Part shown: positions 13,390 through 22,015 of the stretch, one piece after another
Position numbering within the stretch: position 1 is the stretch's first letter
Layout: every line of letters starts with the position of its first letter
Assembly: GCF_000424685.1 (NCBI RefSeq)
Contig: NZ_AUKJ01000022.1
Span: 69,380-133,379 of the forward strand
DNA: 64,000 nucleotides
From: Methylococcus capsulatus str. Texas = ATCC 19069
GTDB taxonomy: Bacteria > Pseudomonadota > Gammaproteobacteria > Methylococcales > Methylococcaceae
Direction: 5' to 3'
The notes under the pieces: model-generated
The model's input: only the letters and a program-made list of their open reading frames with translations
The model's database searches: none
What the model was told of the DNA's origin: nothing
Translations under genes and position numbers: made by a program

Positions 13390-14043
13390 TCAACGGGATG
13401 ACCAAGGTTCCCACCGGAGAAAATTGGCCAGCAGACGCAAACCGGCGGCCTGGCTCTTTTCGGGATGAAACTGCACCGCGAAAACCTTGCCCCGCGCCAC
13501 GGCCGCCGCAAACGGGGTGGGATAGTCGCTGGTCGCGGCGACGTCGGCCGGATCGGCGGGCGCCGCGTAATAGCTATGCACGAAATAGAACCAGCTCTCC
13601 GCCGGGATACCGGCCCAAAGCGGATGGGATGGGTCGCTGAAATGAACACGGTTCCAGCCCATGTGCGGGATCTTGAGCGGTTCGCCGGCAGCACCGGTGA
13701 GCCCTTCCGGGAACCGCAGCACCCGGCCCGTAATGAGGCCGAGGCAGCGGGTGCCGCCGTTCTCCTCGCTCTCTTCAAGCAACGCCTGCATGCCGAGACA
13801 GATGCCGAGGAACGGCTTCTCAGCGGCGGCGCGGCGGACAACCTGCTCCAATCGCCGCTCGGCGAGGTGCGCCATGCAGTCACGCATGGCTCCCACCCCG
13901 GGGAACACCACGCGATCACTCGCAAGGATCACGTCCGGATCGGACGTGACCGTGACAGCGGCGTTTGCGTCTGCATGCTGGAGCGCCTTGGCGATGGAGT
14001 GGAGATTCCCCATGCCGTAATCGATGACCGCCACCGAAGACAT
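13390..14043 (-). CDS. hisH: imidazole glycerol phosphate synthase subunit HisH (glutamine amidotransferase)
   Basis: HisH releases ammonia from glutamine and passes it through the HisF barrel. The 217-residue class I amidotransferase begins [21 protein letters not shown]. The nucleophile is Cys82 in FLGICLGMQ, the oxyanion region is [12 protein letters not shown], and the His/Glu pair of the triad is in AVQFHPEKS. The start at 14043 was chosen because it gives the standard HisH N-terminus; longer frames only add low-complexity sequence. Confidence 0.96.
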   Translation of the reverse strand: MSSVAVIDYGMGNLHSIAKALQHADANAAVTVTSDPDVILASDRVVFPGVGAMRDCMAHLAERRLEQVVRRAAAEKPFLGICLGMQALLEESEENGGTRCLGLITGRVLRFPEGLTGAAGEPLKIPHMGWNRVHFSDPSHPLWAGIPAESWFYFVHSYYAAPADPADVAATSDYPTPFAAAVARGKVFAVQFHPEKSQAAGLRLLANFLRWEPWSSR

Positions 14044-14089
14044 AAGCTCAGGTTCTGTCGGAAAAGTAAAGATGGATCGAGGGTCGGAC

Positions 14090-14683
14090 TCAGAGCAGAC
14101 CTTTGGTCGAAGGGAGGACGCCGGCGGTTCTCGCATCGCGCTCGACGGCCGCGCGCACCGCGCGCCCGAACGCCTTGAATATGGTCTCGGCGACGTGATG
14201 GGCGTTCAGCCCTTTGAGATTGTCGATGTGCAGCGTCGCCTGGGCGTGGTTCACGAATCCACGGAAGAACTCGACGAACAGATCCACCTCGAAGTCGCCG
14301 ATGCGGTCGCGGGGAAATTCGACCTCGTAGAACAGACCGGAGCGTCCTGAAAAATCGATCACCACCCGCGACAGCGCCTCGTCCAGGGGGACGTAGGCAT
14401 GGCCGTAGCGGTGAATGCCGCGCTTGTCGCCCAGCGCCTTGGCGAAAGCCTGGCCGAGCGCGATGCCGATGTCTTCCACGGTGTGGTGGGCGTCGATGTG
14501 CAAGTCACCCTTCGCTTCGACCTCCAGGTCCATGCAGCCGTGCCTCGCCACCTGGTCGAGCATGTGGTCGAGAAAATGTACGCCGCTACGGAATTTACCC
14601 TTGCCGGTGCCGTCCAGGTCGACCTGGACCCTTATCTGCGTTTCCAGGGTATAACGCTCGACCTCAGCGGTTCGCCTGTTCAT
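14090..14683 (-). CDS. hisB: imidazoleglycerol-phosphate dehydratase
   Basis: HisB dehydrates imidazole glycerol phosphate. The 197-residue monofunctional form has the two manganese-binding histidine clusters [13 protein letters not shown] and [14 protein letters not shown], repeated in the second half as [18 protein letters not shown]. There is no N-terminal histidinol-phosphatase domain, unlike the enterobacterial fusion. The start at 14683 gives the normal N-terminus ([12 protein letters not shown]), although the upstream bases are pyrimidine-rich and show no good ribosome site. It is the promoter-proximal gene of the hisBHAFIE run. Confidence 0.95.
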   Translation of the reverse strand: MNRRTAEVERYTLETQIRVQVDLDGTGKGKFRSGVHFLDHMLDQVARHGCMDLEVEAKGDLHIDAHHTVEDIGIALGQAFAKALGDKRGIHRYGHAYVPLDEALSRVVIDFSGRSGLFYEVEFPRDRIGDFEVDLFVEFFRGFVNHAQATLHIDNLKGLNAHHVAETIFKAFGRAVRAAVERDARTAGVLPSTKGLL

Positions 14684-14778
14684 GGAGGAGGGAAGAATGA
14701 ATCGTGTTCTGGCCGTCGGAATGCCTATGATATACCGCGTAGGGTACGAGCATAAGCCCCCGGACGCTGTCCGGCCAT

Positions 14779-16461
14779 TCAGGCCGAAAAACCCGGCCCA
14801 CAGACCTCCCACGCCCGCCACACTTGGTCCACCACCCGATCGATCGTGCGTCGGTCGGTCCAGGGACTCATGATGAAGGATTTGATAGCCGCAATGCGGC
14901 CGTTGCCGCGCCCCGCGTCGCGATAGGCGTCGGTCCAGGACAACAGCACGCCCTCGCCTTTCACCGCCTTGGCATGCATGCGGTCGAAGATTTCGCGGTT
15001 GAAACGGTTGTGGCGCTCCAGGATGTCCGCGTACGCCGGATCGGTCAGTTCCCGCTGATAGGCCGCTGCCGCTTCGATGCCCGGCGGGTAGAGACGGAAC
15101 AGCGTCACCGGCCCGAAGTTGCCGCCGTTGAGGATATAGGCGAAGTCCAGCTCCTCCAGCAGCTCGCGCAGGCGCTCCGACATTTCCACACTGTGGCCGA
15201 GGATGACGCGGTAGCCCTCCTTCCCGAGCAGCCGGAGATTGGCCAGCGCGGCGAGCGCGCCGGCGCCGGAGCGGGAGCATTCCAAGGTGAACAGCCCCGG
15301 ATGGTAATGGCCGAATTGGTACAGATAGGGCATCTGCGCCGGATCGCGACTCAGCAATGCCAGGTCGTCGCGGTTCTTGACCAACACGGCACTGGATACG
15401 TAAGGAACGTAGCCGGTCTTGTGGAAATCCAGCCCGATGCTGTCAGCGCGGTGCAGGAGGCCGATACGTTCCACCGAATCCTGCAGCGAGCGCAGGGTAC
15501 GGGCATGGAATCCCAAGGGATTCAGCTCGAAGTCGTAATCCTTGAACACCGACCACGGCCAGCCGATCACGGCATCGGCATGGAGGTGCGGCCGGTACGG
15601 CAGGCGGTATTCCTCCGCCAGCGCATCCCGGATATCGGCGATGGCGGCGAGATCGTCGATGCCGAAGGCGTCGGTGGTGCCGAGGGTGGCGATGATCGCC
15701 GCCACCTCCTCGCCGGCTTCGAACCGCCTCCGCAGCTCACTTTCCAGATGAGTCAGCGACATCTCGTTCTGCAGCGTCGTCGGCACGGTGACCAGGTTTT
15801 CGGTACCGAGCCCCAGCCAGCCAGCGGCGTTCACCCGGGAATAGTGTGACACCCCCGAAGCCAGTATTTTGTACGGTTTGCGGATGCCTTCATGCATGGC
15901 GCGGCCACCGGAAATCTTCTCCAGGGCCAGCTTCAGGCCGTAAAGTATCGTGCCGGTGCCACCGAAGGTGAACACCCCGCCGGCACTTTCACGCTCGTAG
16001 CCCACCAGATCCGCCAGCATGGCCACCGCTTCGATTTCGGCTTCGGCGAAGCGGGCCGAATATTCGTCCCAGATGATGTTCGGGTTGTAGATGGCGCTGG
16101 CGATGAAGGCGGTGATGCTGGCGATGGTGGGCGGCGGTATCACGTTGGCCTGGGCATTGGGATGTGCCCATACCACCATGCCACGGCAATAGTCCGCCAA
16201 CATCGCGGTGATCTGCTCGATCGAACTCATCCGCTCCGGCATCGGCAAGGCGCGCTGGGCGGAATAATCACCATCCAGCGTCGAACCCAGGATGGGTGAG
16301 GCCGACTTGAGGCCATCCACCCTGTCGAGGAAACAGGACAAGGTATGCACGAAGTAGCCGTCCATGACCGGATTGGATACCGGTGAGGGAAAACAGATCT
16401 TCAGGGCATCCAGGATCTCGCTGTAATGACGATGATGGGTGTTCACGCGCTCCGTCCTCAT
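14779..16461 (-). CDS. group II pyridoxal-phosphate-dependent amino acid decarboxylase
   Basis: A 560-residue PLP enzyme of the glutamate/aspartate/aromatic amino acid decarboxylase class. The fold-type I features are clear: [18 protein letters not shown] (cofactor phosphate site), [14 protein letters not shown], the [10 protein letters not shown] aspartate/histidine region and the Schiff-base lysine in [11 protein letters not shown]. Most of the class has HKW after the lysine, so HKTG marks a separate branch; PLP-dependent aspartate decarboxylases of the PanP type are one possibility. The start at 16461 is preceded by GGGAG. It sits upstream of hisB on the same strand with a 95-bp gap, and the methyltransferase gene diverges from it. 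The substrate cannot be told from the sequence alone. Confidence 0.85.
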   Translation of the reverse strand: MRTERVNTHHRHYSEILDALKICFPSPVSNPVMDGYFVHTLSCFLDRVDGLKSASPILGSTLDGDYSAQRALPMPERMSSIEQITAMLADYCRGMVVWAHPNAQANVIPPPTIASITAFIASAIYNPNIIWDEYSARFAEAEIEAVAMLADLVGYERESAGGVFTFGGTGTILYGLKLALEKISGGRAMHEGIRKPYKILASGVSHYSRVNAAGWLGLGTENLVTVPTTLQNEMSLTHLESELRRRFEAGEEVAAIIATLGTTDAFGIDDLAAIADIRDALAEEYRLPYRPHLHADAVIGWPWSVFKDYDFELNPLGFHARTLRSLQDSVERIGLLHRADSIGLDFHKTGYVPYVSSAVLVKNRDDLALLSRDPAQMPYLYQFGHYHPGLFTLECSRSGAGALAALANLRLLGKEGYRVILGHSVEMSERLRELLEELDFAYILNGGNFGPVTLFRLYPPGIEAAAAYQRELTDPAYADILERHNRFNREIFDRMHAKAVKGEGVLLSWTDAYRDAGRGNGRIAAIKSFIMSPWTDRRTIDRVVDQVWRAWEVCGPGFSA

Positions 16462-16580
16462 TGCCCTGCTCCCGTTCGGGAACACTCGATCGCAGCAAAC
16501 TAAACCAAGCGCCCGCCGAGATCCAGCTCCGGGGGCGGACGATATACTTCCCACACCATTGAGCCTGTCGAGGCACCCGC

Positions 16581-17384
16581 ATGGATTTCCGGATGAACTC
16601 TCCCGCCGGCAAGGCCATCCTGGCACGCGCCAGAAACGGGGACTACGCCCACCCCAGCGAAGAGGAGGCCATTGCCGCCGCGGTCGATGGACTCCCGCGG
16701 GAAAGGATTCACCGTCTGCTGGATGTCGGCTGCGGTCGCGGCGGTACCGCCGACTGGTTCTGGCGCCATGGCTGGGGCGAAGTGACGGGGGTGGACATCG
16801 ACGCCACATCCATCGAGTATGCCAGGATGCGTTATCCCGGCGTCCGGTTCCTGCAGCAGGACGTCTGCCGCATGGAACGGCCGCAATTCCAGGGATTCGA
16901 CCTCGTCTATCTGTTCACGGCCCTGTACGCCATCCCCGACCAGACGGAGGCTCTGCGCCGAATGAGGATGGCCGCGCGGCCGGGAGGCATCCTGCTCCTC
17001 GTCGACTATACCCGGCCTGCGGCCCAGCCCCCACCCCCCGAACTCGGCCCCGAGATCGGGAATCCGATCGAATTCGAAACAGTGGGCGACACCCTCGCCG
17101 CGACCGGCTGGAAGCTCCAGACTCGGGAAGACTGGACCCCCCGGTTTACAGTCTGGTACGAGAACCTCCTGGAGCGGTTCGCCCGCGAGCGCGACTGGAT
17201 CGTCGATACGCACGGCCCGGACTGGTACGGCTACGTGACCGGCTGGTACGAAGCGCTCTGGAAGGCGCTCGGCGCGCGGAGACTGGGCGGCGCTCTGGTA
17301 CGGGCGACGACGCGGGAACCGGCACGGTTCGCGGCAAAACCGTTCCTATCCCTCATTCACGGGGGCGAAGGCGCAGAACCGTGA
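16581..17384 (+). CDS. class I SAM-dependent methyltransferase
   Basis: A 267-residue methyltransferase with the AdoMet loop LLDVGCGRGGTADWFW (about 46-61), an acidic ribose-binding position in GVDIDATS, then DLVYLFTALYAIPDQTEALRRM and RPGGILLLVDYTRP. The C-terminal 100 residues (WYENLLERFARERDWIV...WYEALWKALG) resemble the substrate cap of small-molecule methyltransferases. No substrate can be named. It diverges from the decarboxylase (starts 120 bp apart) and precedes a VOC-family gene by 94 bp. Confidence 0.85.
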   Translation: MDFRMNSPAGKAILARARNGDYAHPSEEEAIAAAVDGLPRERIHRLLDVGCGRGGTADWFWRHGWGEVTGVDIDATSIEYARMRYPGVRFLQQDVCRMERPQFQGFDLVYLFTALYAIPDQTEALRRMRMAARPGGILLLVDYTRPAAQPPPPELGPEIGNPIEFETVGDTLAATGWKLQTREDWTPRFTVWYENLLERFARERDWIVDTHGPDWYGYVTGWYEALWKALGARRLGGALVRATTREPARFAAKPFLSLIHGGEGAEP

Positions 17385-17422
17385 GCGGAATGTTGGCTTC
17401 CATGCAGGACTGCGATTACGCT

Positions 17423-17428
17423 TAGAAT
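17423..17428 (+). promoter_or_regulatory. candidate -10 element for the VOC gene
   Basis: TAGAAT, embedded in TTAGAATCC, lies 50 bp before the ATG at 17479. It shares the core seen ahead of hemF and def. No good -35 hexamer is visible. Confidence 0.3.
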
Positions 17429-17478
17429 CCTTAGTCCGTCAAAACGTCGTCCCAGGTCGCGAGCACAGGAGGCAAGAC

Positions 17479-17916
17479 ATGGCTAAAGCTATCCCCGATG
17501 GTTATCACACCGTCATCCCTTATCTGGTGGTGCGGGGCGCCGACGAGTTGATCGAGTTCATGAAAACCGCCTTCGACGCGAAGGAATGGGAACGGATCAT
17601 GCGGCCGGACGGCACCGTCGGCCATGCCGAAATGCGGGTCGGCGACTCCGTGATCATGCTGAGCGAGGCCCGAGGCGAGTGGCAGCCGATGCCCGGCGCA
17701 ATCTATCTCTATGTCCCCGACGCCGACTCCGCCTACCAGCGCGCGCTCGATGCGGGAGCGACTTCGATCGCGCCGCTCGCCAACCAGTTCTACGGCGACC
17801 GCCACGGCGGGGTGCGCGATGCATCGGGCAACATCTGGTGGATCGCCACCCACATCGAGGACGTGCCGGCCGAGGAGCTCAAGCAGCGCGCCGAAGCCTT
17901 CTTCTCCAAACACTGA
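17479..17916 (+). CDS. VOC-superfamily (glyoxalase/bleomycin-resistance/PhnB-like) protein
   Basis: A 145-residue protein with paired beta-alpha-beta-beta-beta units: VIPYLVVRGADELIEFMKTAFDA at the N-terminus and AIYLYVPDADSAYQRALDAGATSIAPLANQFYGDRHGGVRDASGNIWWIATH at the C-terminus. The latter is typical of the PhnB-like branch, with the FYGDRHG and DPxGN-like motifs. Metal-site residues are His in GHAEM and Glu/His near the second unit. AGGAGG lies 8 bp before the ATG. The function is unknown; the branch contains methyltransferase-like and resistance proteins. Confidence 0.87.
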   Translation: MAKAIPDGYHTVIPYLVVRGADELIEFMKTAFDAKEWERIMRPDGTVGHAEMRVGDSVIMLSEARGEWQPMPGAIYLYVPDADSAYQRALDAGATSIAPLANQFYGDRHGGVRDASGNIWWIATHIEDVPAEELKQRAEAFFSKH

Positions 17917-18293
17917 AGCCTCTCCTGGGCGGCGGCCGTGGCAGGTGTCGTCCTGCGACGGCGGCGAGAAGGTGTCGGAACCGCCAAAACCGATCGACCG
18001 TCCCGAAAACGGCATTTGCCACAGAGAGTAACCGGCCGGACTGCCAAACCCGGCAGCGCCACCCGGCAAAGCCGACACCCCCGCCGCTCCAGCCCGGGCA
18101 TTTCTGCCCCAACACTGAGCGCCGCCCCATCATGGACCACTCACCCTCCTGTCCCTGCCGGACTGCCCATCCCTTTGCCAGGGAAGACGGCCAGGCACGC
18201 TCCTGAGCATAATCAGACCTTCGACCAGCCGAAAAAAGAATAAGCCGGGGGTTTCGTTTTGAGGCGAAACGTCATACGATATTACGCACATCG
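17917..18293. other. gap between the VOC gene and the small exported gene
   Basis: The stretch is GC-rich up to about 18200 and then AT-richer. Open frames in it have no recognisable product. A hairpin GTTTCG/CGAAAC at 18251-18270 is present without a T-run, so it is not a classical terminator. I see no RNA gene. Confidence 0.5.
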
Positions 18294-18323
18294 TTGGTGC
18301 AATATCGATTTATGCACCATAAT
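18294..18323 (+). promoter_or_regulatory. candidate promoter with embedded operator
   Basis: TTGGTG and CATAAT, 18 bp apart, form a plausible sigma-70 promoter. Perfect inverted arms TGGTGCA (18295-18301) and TGCACCA (18313-18319) overlap the -35 and reach the -10, as expected for a repressor site. The controlled gene would be the exported protein at 18370. Confidence 0.45.
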
Positions 18324-18369
18324 GATGCATTCGACAGCTACACTCAGACCCGTCCAAGAGGAACGCCCC

Positions 18370-18672
18370 ATGCTTACCAGAATGACAACCACCTTAGGCA
18401 TCGTGCTGACCATGGGCCTCCTGGCCGGGCAGGCCGATGCCAAACCCGACATCGTCACCGAAAACGACGTCAAGAACTGCCAGTTCCTGAAAACCGTCCG
18501 GGGATCTTCCGGCTACGGCAAGAAATTCGGGAGCTGGCAACCCGAAGCCAAGGCTTCCGCGGAAAGAGAGGCGACCCAGATCGGCGCAAGCCACATCGTC
18601 TGGAGTGACCTCAAGCCGTCCGGAGCGTTCAACGGCATCGCCACCGCCAAGGCCTACGACTGCGGCAGATAA
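18370..18672 (+). CDS. small exported DUF4156-like protein
   Basis: A 100-residue protein with a signal peptide (MLTRMTTTLGIVLTMGLLAGQADA, cleavage near residue 24). The mature part, with Cys near the start (VKNCQFLKTV) and a Cys at the end (KAYDCGR), follows the DUF4156/RcsF-like pattern: C-x-F-L-x-x-V, repeated alanines, GASHIVW, and a final AY-x-C. The two cysteines probably form a disulphide. AGAGGA stands before the ATG at 18370, so the longer upstream frame is not used. The role is unknown; it is flanked by its own operator-type promoter and a strong terminator. Confidence 0.72.
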   Translation: MLTRMTTTLGIVLTMGLLAGQADAKPDIVTENDVKNCQFLKTVRGSSGYGKKFGSWQPEAKASAEREATQIGASHIVWSDLKPSGAFNGIATAKAYDCGR

Positions 18673-18750
18673 ACCTCCCGCCAGGATTGGCGGGATGGCT
18701 CCATCCCCACGACAAACCAAAGGACTTCCTCAATCCCCATCGTTTTTGGG

Positions 18751-18779
18751 CAGGACGGCGTATCCGTCCTGTATTTTTT
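18751..18779 (+). terminator. intrinsic terminator after the small exported gene
   Basis: CAGGACGG and CCGTCCTG form a perfect 8-bp stem around a 5-base loop, followed by TATTTTTT. A second hairpin, CCCGCCA/TGGCGGG at 18677-18694, precedes it without a T-run. Confidence 0.8.
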
Positions 18780-18821
18780 GCGGCGGGTACAGCCGCCACC
18801 TCCATTTGCCTCGCGGATGCG

Positions 18822-18850
18822 TTGACGCCAACGAATAGGTGTATATACTC
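18822..18850 (+). promoter_or_regulatory. marR promoter with overlapping operator
   Basis: TTGACG at 18822 and TATACT at 18844 are 16 bp apart, a good sigma-70 promoter. The element GTGTATATACTC (18839-18850) covers the -10 and closely matches GTGCATATACAC upstream of the next gene. This fits autorepression by the MarR protein. Confidence 0.6.
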
Positions 18851-18881
18851 ATATTCATCGACGACTCCATAGCGCAAGATC

Positions 18882-19346
18882 GTGACTCCCTCGGAAACCT
18901 CGGCCGAACACGAACCGGACTACCGTACGTGCATGGACTGCACAGGATTCAACCTGCGCAAGGCCATGCGCGCGGTTGGCCAGCACTATGACGACGCCCT
19001 GCGTCCCGCAGGCCTTCGGGGCACCCAGTTTTCCCTGCTGGCTGCGGCAAAAATCGCCGGCCCGGTAACGGTGAGTCGGCTGGCCGAAATGGCGGTGATG
19101 GATCGGACGACGCTGACCCGCAATCTGAACGTGCTGGAAAAACAGGGTCTCGTGGCCGTGGTGCCGGGCGCGGACCGCCGGACCCGGCGGGTCGTGATCA
19201 CGGAACGAGGGGTCACCGTCCTGCGGCAGGCCTACCCGCTCTGGCAGCAGGCCCAAGACCGGCTGGCGGCGAAACTCGGAGCCGACCGGCTGCAAGCCCT
19301 GCGGGAAAACATGGCGACCCTGGTCGACGCAACCCTGCCACGGTGA
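18882..19346 (+). CDS. MarR-family transcriptional regulator
   Basis: A 154-residue winged-helix regulator. The MarR DNA-binding core is clear: RGTQFSLLAAAKIAGPVTVSRLAEMAVMDRTTLTRNLNVLEKQGLVAVVPGADRRTRRVVITERG, including the recognition helix and the D-R-R-x-R-x-V wing. The N-terminus has CMDCTGFNLRKAMRAV; two cysteines there could sense redox or metal, which is inference. It starts with GTG at 18882. A matching operator-like element lies over its own promoter and over that of the following Fe-S/SCP2 gene, so it probably represses both. Reading on, an RND pump lies 1.5 kb downstream, a common MarR target. Confidence 0.92.
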   Translation: MTPSETSAEHEPDYRTCMDCTGFNLRKAMRAVGQHYDDALRPAGLRGTQFSLLAAAKIAGPVTVSRLAEMAVMDRTTLTRNLNVLEKQGLVAVVPGADRRTRRVVITERGVTVLRQAYPLWQQAQDRLAAKLGADRLQALRENMATLVDATLPR

Positions 19347-19364
19347 AATCTTTCGCCCTATTAG

Positions 19365-19376
19365 GTGCATATACAC
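19365..19376 (+). promoter_or_regulatory. second MarR-type operator, upstream of the Fe-S/SCP2 gene
   Basis: GTGCATATACAC lies 34 bp before the ATG at 19411 and overlaps the -10-like TATACA (19370-19375). It differs from the element at 18839-18850 at two of twelve positions, and both are preceded by TAG. Confidence 0.6.
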
Positions 19377-19410
19377 TTTTATTCCGGCTCTACGGCGGAG
19401 GTCGATTTCC

Positions 19411-20763
19411 ATGAACCATACGGATACGAAATACCTGAGAAACCATCCCACGGTGAGGCGCATTCTGGACGAGTCTCCGCACCACCCCACGGAAACACCA
19501 GTGCTCGAAGCGGCCTGGCTGCGCGAGATCGCCCTGAAGGCAGGGGCCGACGACGTCGGATGCGTCGGCCTTGAACGGGCGGAAATGGCTTCCCAGCGGG
19601 ACGACATCCTGCAGGCATTCCCCTACGCGAAAACCCTGCTCAGTTTCGTCTGCCGCATGAACCGTGAAAACCTCCGGACTCCCAGCCGTTCGATCGCCAA
19701 TCTCGAATTCCACCAGTCGGCGGATGCAGTCAACCAGACCGGCCGGCGGATCGTCCAGACCCTGGAAAGGCACGGCATCCGTGCGGCCCATACCGCCGTC
19801 GGCTTCCCCATGGAAGCGGACCGGTGGCCGGCACGGATGTGGGTGATTTCCCACAAACCGGTGGCCGAAGCCGCGGGACTGGGCCGGATGGGATTGCACC
19901 GGAACATCATTCATCCGGTATTCGGCAGTTTCATCCTGCTCGGCACCGTGGTCCTGGATGCCAGGATCGATAATGACTCCCGCCCCATCGACTACAATCC
20001 CTGTCTGGAATGTAAACTTTGTGTGGGAGCCTGTCCGACAGGAGCGATCGGGATGGATGGCCATTTCGATTTTTCCGCTTGTTACACCCATAACTACCGC
20101 GAATTCATGGGAGGCTTCAGCGACTGGGCAGAAACGGTCGCGGCCAGCACCAGCGCGTCGGATTACCGGAAAAAGATCGGCTACGCCGAATCGGTGTCCC
20201 TGTGGCAGAGCCTCTCCTTCGGGGCGAACTACAAGGCTGCCTATTGCCTGTCGGTGTGCCCGGCGGGGGAGGACGTGGTGCGGCCATTCCTGGAGGACCG
20301 GAGACGCTTCATCGCCGAAGTGATGCGCCCGCTGCAGGACAAATCCGAAACGGTGTACGTGATCGCCGGTTCCGATGCGGAAGATCACGTCCGCCGCCGT
20401 TTTCCGCATAAATCCGCCAAACGGGTGCGAAACACGCTCCGGCCCACTTCGATACGGACCTTCCTGAGCGGACTGCCGCTGGTGTTCCAGCGCGGGCGGG
20501 CCTCGGGTCTGCACGCGACCTACCATTTCAGCTTCACTGGCGAGGAAACGCTCGGCGTCACGGTCGTGATCAGGGACCGGACGCTCGCGGTAAGGGAGGG
20601 GCTCCATGGCCGGCCCGATTTCCGGATCACGGCCGATGGCAAGACCTGGCTCGGCTTCCTGGCGGGAGAAGTCAGCCTCTTCGGCGCACTGCTGCGCAGG
20701 AAGATCCGGTTCAAAGGCCCCCCGCGATTGCTTCTGGCATTCGGTCGATGCTTTCCCACGTGA
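19411..20763 (+). CDS. 4Fe-4S ferredoxin-domain protein fused to an SCP2 sterol-binding-like domain
   Basis: A 450-residue soluble protein. The N-terminal 340 residues resemble the epoxyqueuosine-reductase/reductive-dehalogenase type of iron-sulphur protein without a cobalamin motif that I can identify. One cluster motif is C198-x2-C-x2-C-x3-CP (CLECKLCVGACP). A second cysteine pair is C279/C283 (YCLSVCPAGED), as in proteins with two 4Fe-4S clusters. The last 100 residues (TYHFSFTGEETLGVTVVIRD...GRPDFRITADGKTWLGFLAGEVS) match the SCP2 lipid-binding fold. It probably moves electrons to a hydrophobic ligand held by SCP2, which is inference. A MarR-type operator precedes it, and the RND pump genes follow. 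Confidence 0.8.
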   Translation: MNHTDTKYLRNHPTVRRILDESPHHPTETPVLEAAWLREIALKAGADDVGCVGLERAEMASQRDDILQAFPYAKTLLSFVCRMNRENLRTPSRSIANLEFHQSADAVNQTGRRIVQTLERHGIRAAHTAVGFPMEADRWPARMWVISHKPVAEAAGLGRMGLHRNIIHPVFGSFILLGTVVLDARIDNDSRPIDYNPCLECKLCVGACPTGAIGMDGHFDFSACYTHNYREFMGGFSDWAETVAASTSASDYRKKIGYAESVSLWQSLSFGANYKAAYCLSVCPAGEDVVRPFLEDRRRFIAEVMRPLQDKSETVYVIAGSDAEDHVRRRFPHKSAKRVRNTLRPTSIRTFLSGLPLVFQRGRASGLHATYHFSFTGEETLGVTVVIRDRTLAVREGLHGRPDFRITADGKTWLGFLAGEVSLFGALLRRKIRFKGPPRLLLAFGRCFPT

Positions 20764-20902
20764 TTTTCCCTTGCCATGAACAGGGAAAAAACGTTATGAA
20801 ATGCCTCGCCCGCCTTGCGGGCCATGCCGTCCGACCTTCAGGACTTTACGCCCGCGGAGGACCTCGCTGGGTCGCTTCCGCCACCAGGGCCAGGGAACCG
20901 CT

Positions 20903-22015
20903 ATGACCTACGCCACCCTCCCGTGGAAACCGGGAATCTTCGTCCCCACCGCCATTCTCGTGATCCTTGCGCTCGCGGCCTGTTCCGACAGCCGCGGCGG
21001 CGCGGAGCAAACCCGGCCGGTCGTCACCTTCCGGGTCGCTGCAGAAACCGGTTCCGCCGGCATGAGCTTCGCCGGCGAAATCCGGGCCCGCCACGAAACC
21101 ACCCTGTCTTTCCGGGTCGCCGGAAAACTGGCTTCCCGTCCGGTCGAGCTGGGCGACCGGGTCCAGAAAGGCCAGCTACTGGCCGCCCTGGACCCCACCG
21201 ATTACGAACTGGCCGTGCAGTCAGCCAAAGCCCAGCTGGCAGCCGCCAGGGCAGAATTGGAATTCTCCCGCGAGGACCTTCAGCGATACCGTGAACTCCT
21301 GGAACAGCGGGTCGTCAGCCCTCCCGAATTCGATCGCCGCCGTACCGCCTATACCGCCGCGAAAGAGCGTGTGACCGCGCTCGAGGCTCAGGCGACCGAG
21401 GCGGCCAACCGGGTGGACTACACGGCGCTGCGCGCCGACCGGGGCGGCGTGGTGACCGCGGTCTCGGCGGAAACCGGGCAGGTGCTGGCCGCCGGCCAGC
21501 CGGTGCTCACGCTGGCCCGCCTCGACGAACCGGAGATCAGCGTCGATGTCCCCGAGCACCGCGTCGGCCTGCTCCAGCCGGGCCAGGAAGCAGCGGTGAC
21601 GCTCTGGGCCGACGGACGGCGGCTCAAGGCGCGCCTCCGTGAGATCGCCGCAGCGGCGGACCCCGCGAGCCGAACCTACCGGGTACGGGCCACGCTGCTC
21701 GAAGGCCAGGAGACCGTCCGTCTCGGCATGACCGCGACCCTCTGGATCGACGCCGTCGGCACGGAACGGGCGACGATCCCCCTTTCGGCCGTGTTCAGTC
21801 CCCAGCAGCAGCCCGCTCCGCCTCGCGTCTGGCTGGTGGACGAAGCACGGCTCACCGTCAAGTCGGTGCCCGTCCGGCTGAACGAAGTCACGGGCGCGGA
21901 ACGCGTTTCGGTCGAAGGCGTGGCGCCTGGCCAACTGGTGGTGAGTGCCGGCGTACAGCGCCTGACCGAGGGCCAGAAAGTACGTATCATCCCCGACCCG
22001 GCCGGCCGTCCATGA
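20903..22015 (+). CDS. RND efflux periplasmic adaptor (membrane fusion lipoprotein)
   Basis: A 370-residue adaptor of the HlyD/AcrA type. A lipoprotein signal ends at Cys27 (LALAACSDS). Then come the split lipoyl halves (ARHETTLSFRVAGKLASRPVELGDRVQKGQLLAALD and RADRGGVVTAVSAETGQVLAAGQPVLTLA), a coiled-coil hairpin between them (about residues 95-160), the beta-barrel (VDVPEHRVGLLQPGQEAAVTLW) and the membrane-proximal domain. It bridges the inner-membrane pump and the outer-membrane channel encoded next. Its stop overlaps the pump start as ATGA at 22012. Confidence 0.93.
   Translation: MTYATLPWKPGIFVPTAILVILALAACSDSRGGAEQTRPVVTFRVAAETGSAGMSFAGEIRARHETTLSFRVAGKLASRPVELGDRVQKGQLLAALDPTDYELAVQSAKAQLAAARAELEFSREDLQRYRELLEQRVVSPPEFDRRRTAYTAAKERVTALEAQATEAANRVDYTALRADRGGVVTAVSAETGQVLAAGQPVLTLARLDEPEISVDVPEHRVGLLQPGQEAAVTLWADGRRLKARLREIAAAADPASRTYRVRATLLEGQETVRLGMTATLWIDAVGTERATIPLSAVFSPQQQPAPPRVWLVDEARLTVKSVPVRLNEVTGAERVSVEGVAPGQLVVSAGVQRLTEGQKVRIIPDPAGRP

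Noticed and set aside
20764..20790. Hairpin TTTTCCCT/AGGGAAAA after the Fe-S/SCP2 gene
   Set aside because: The stem is followed by A residues and not a T-run on the plus strand, and no minus-strand gene ends here.
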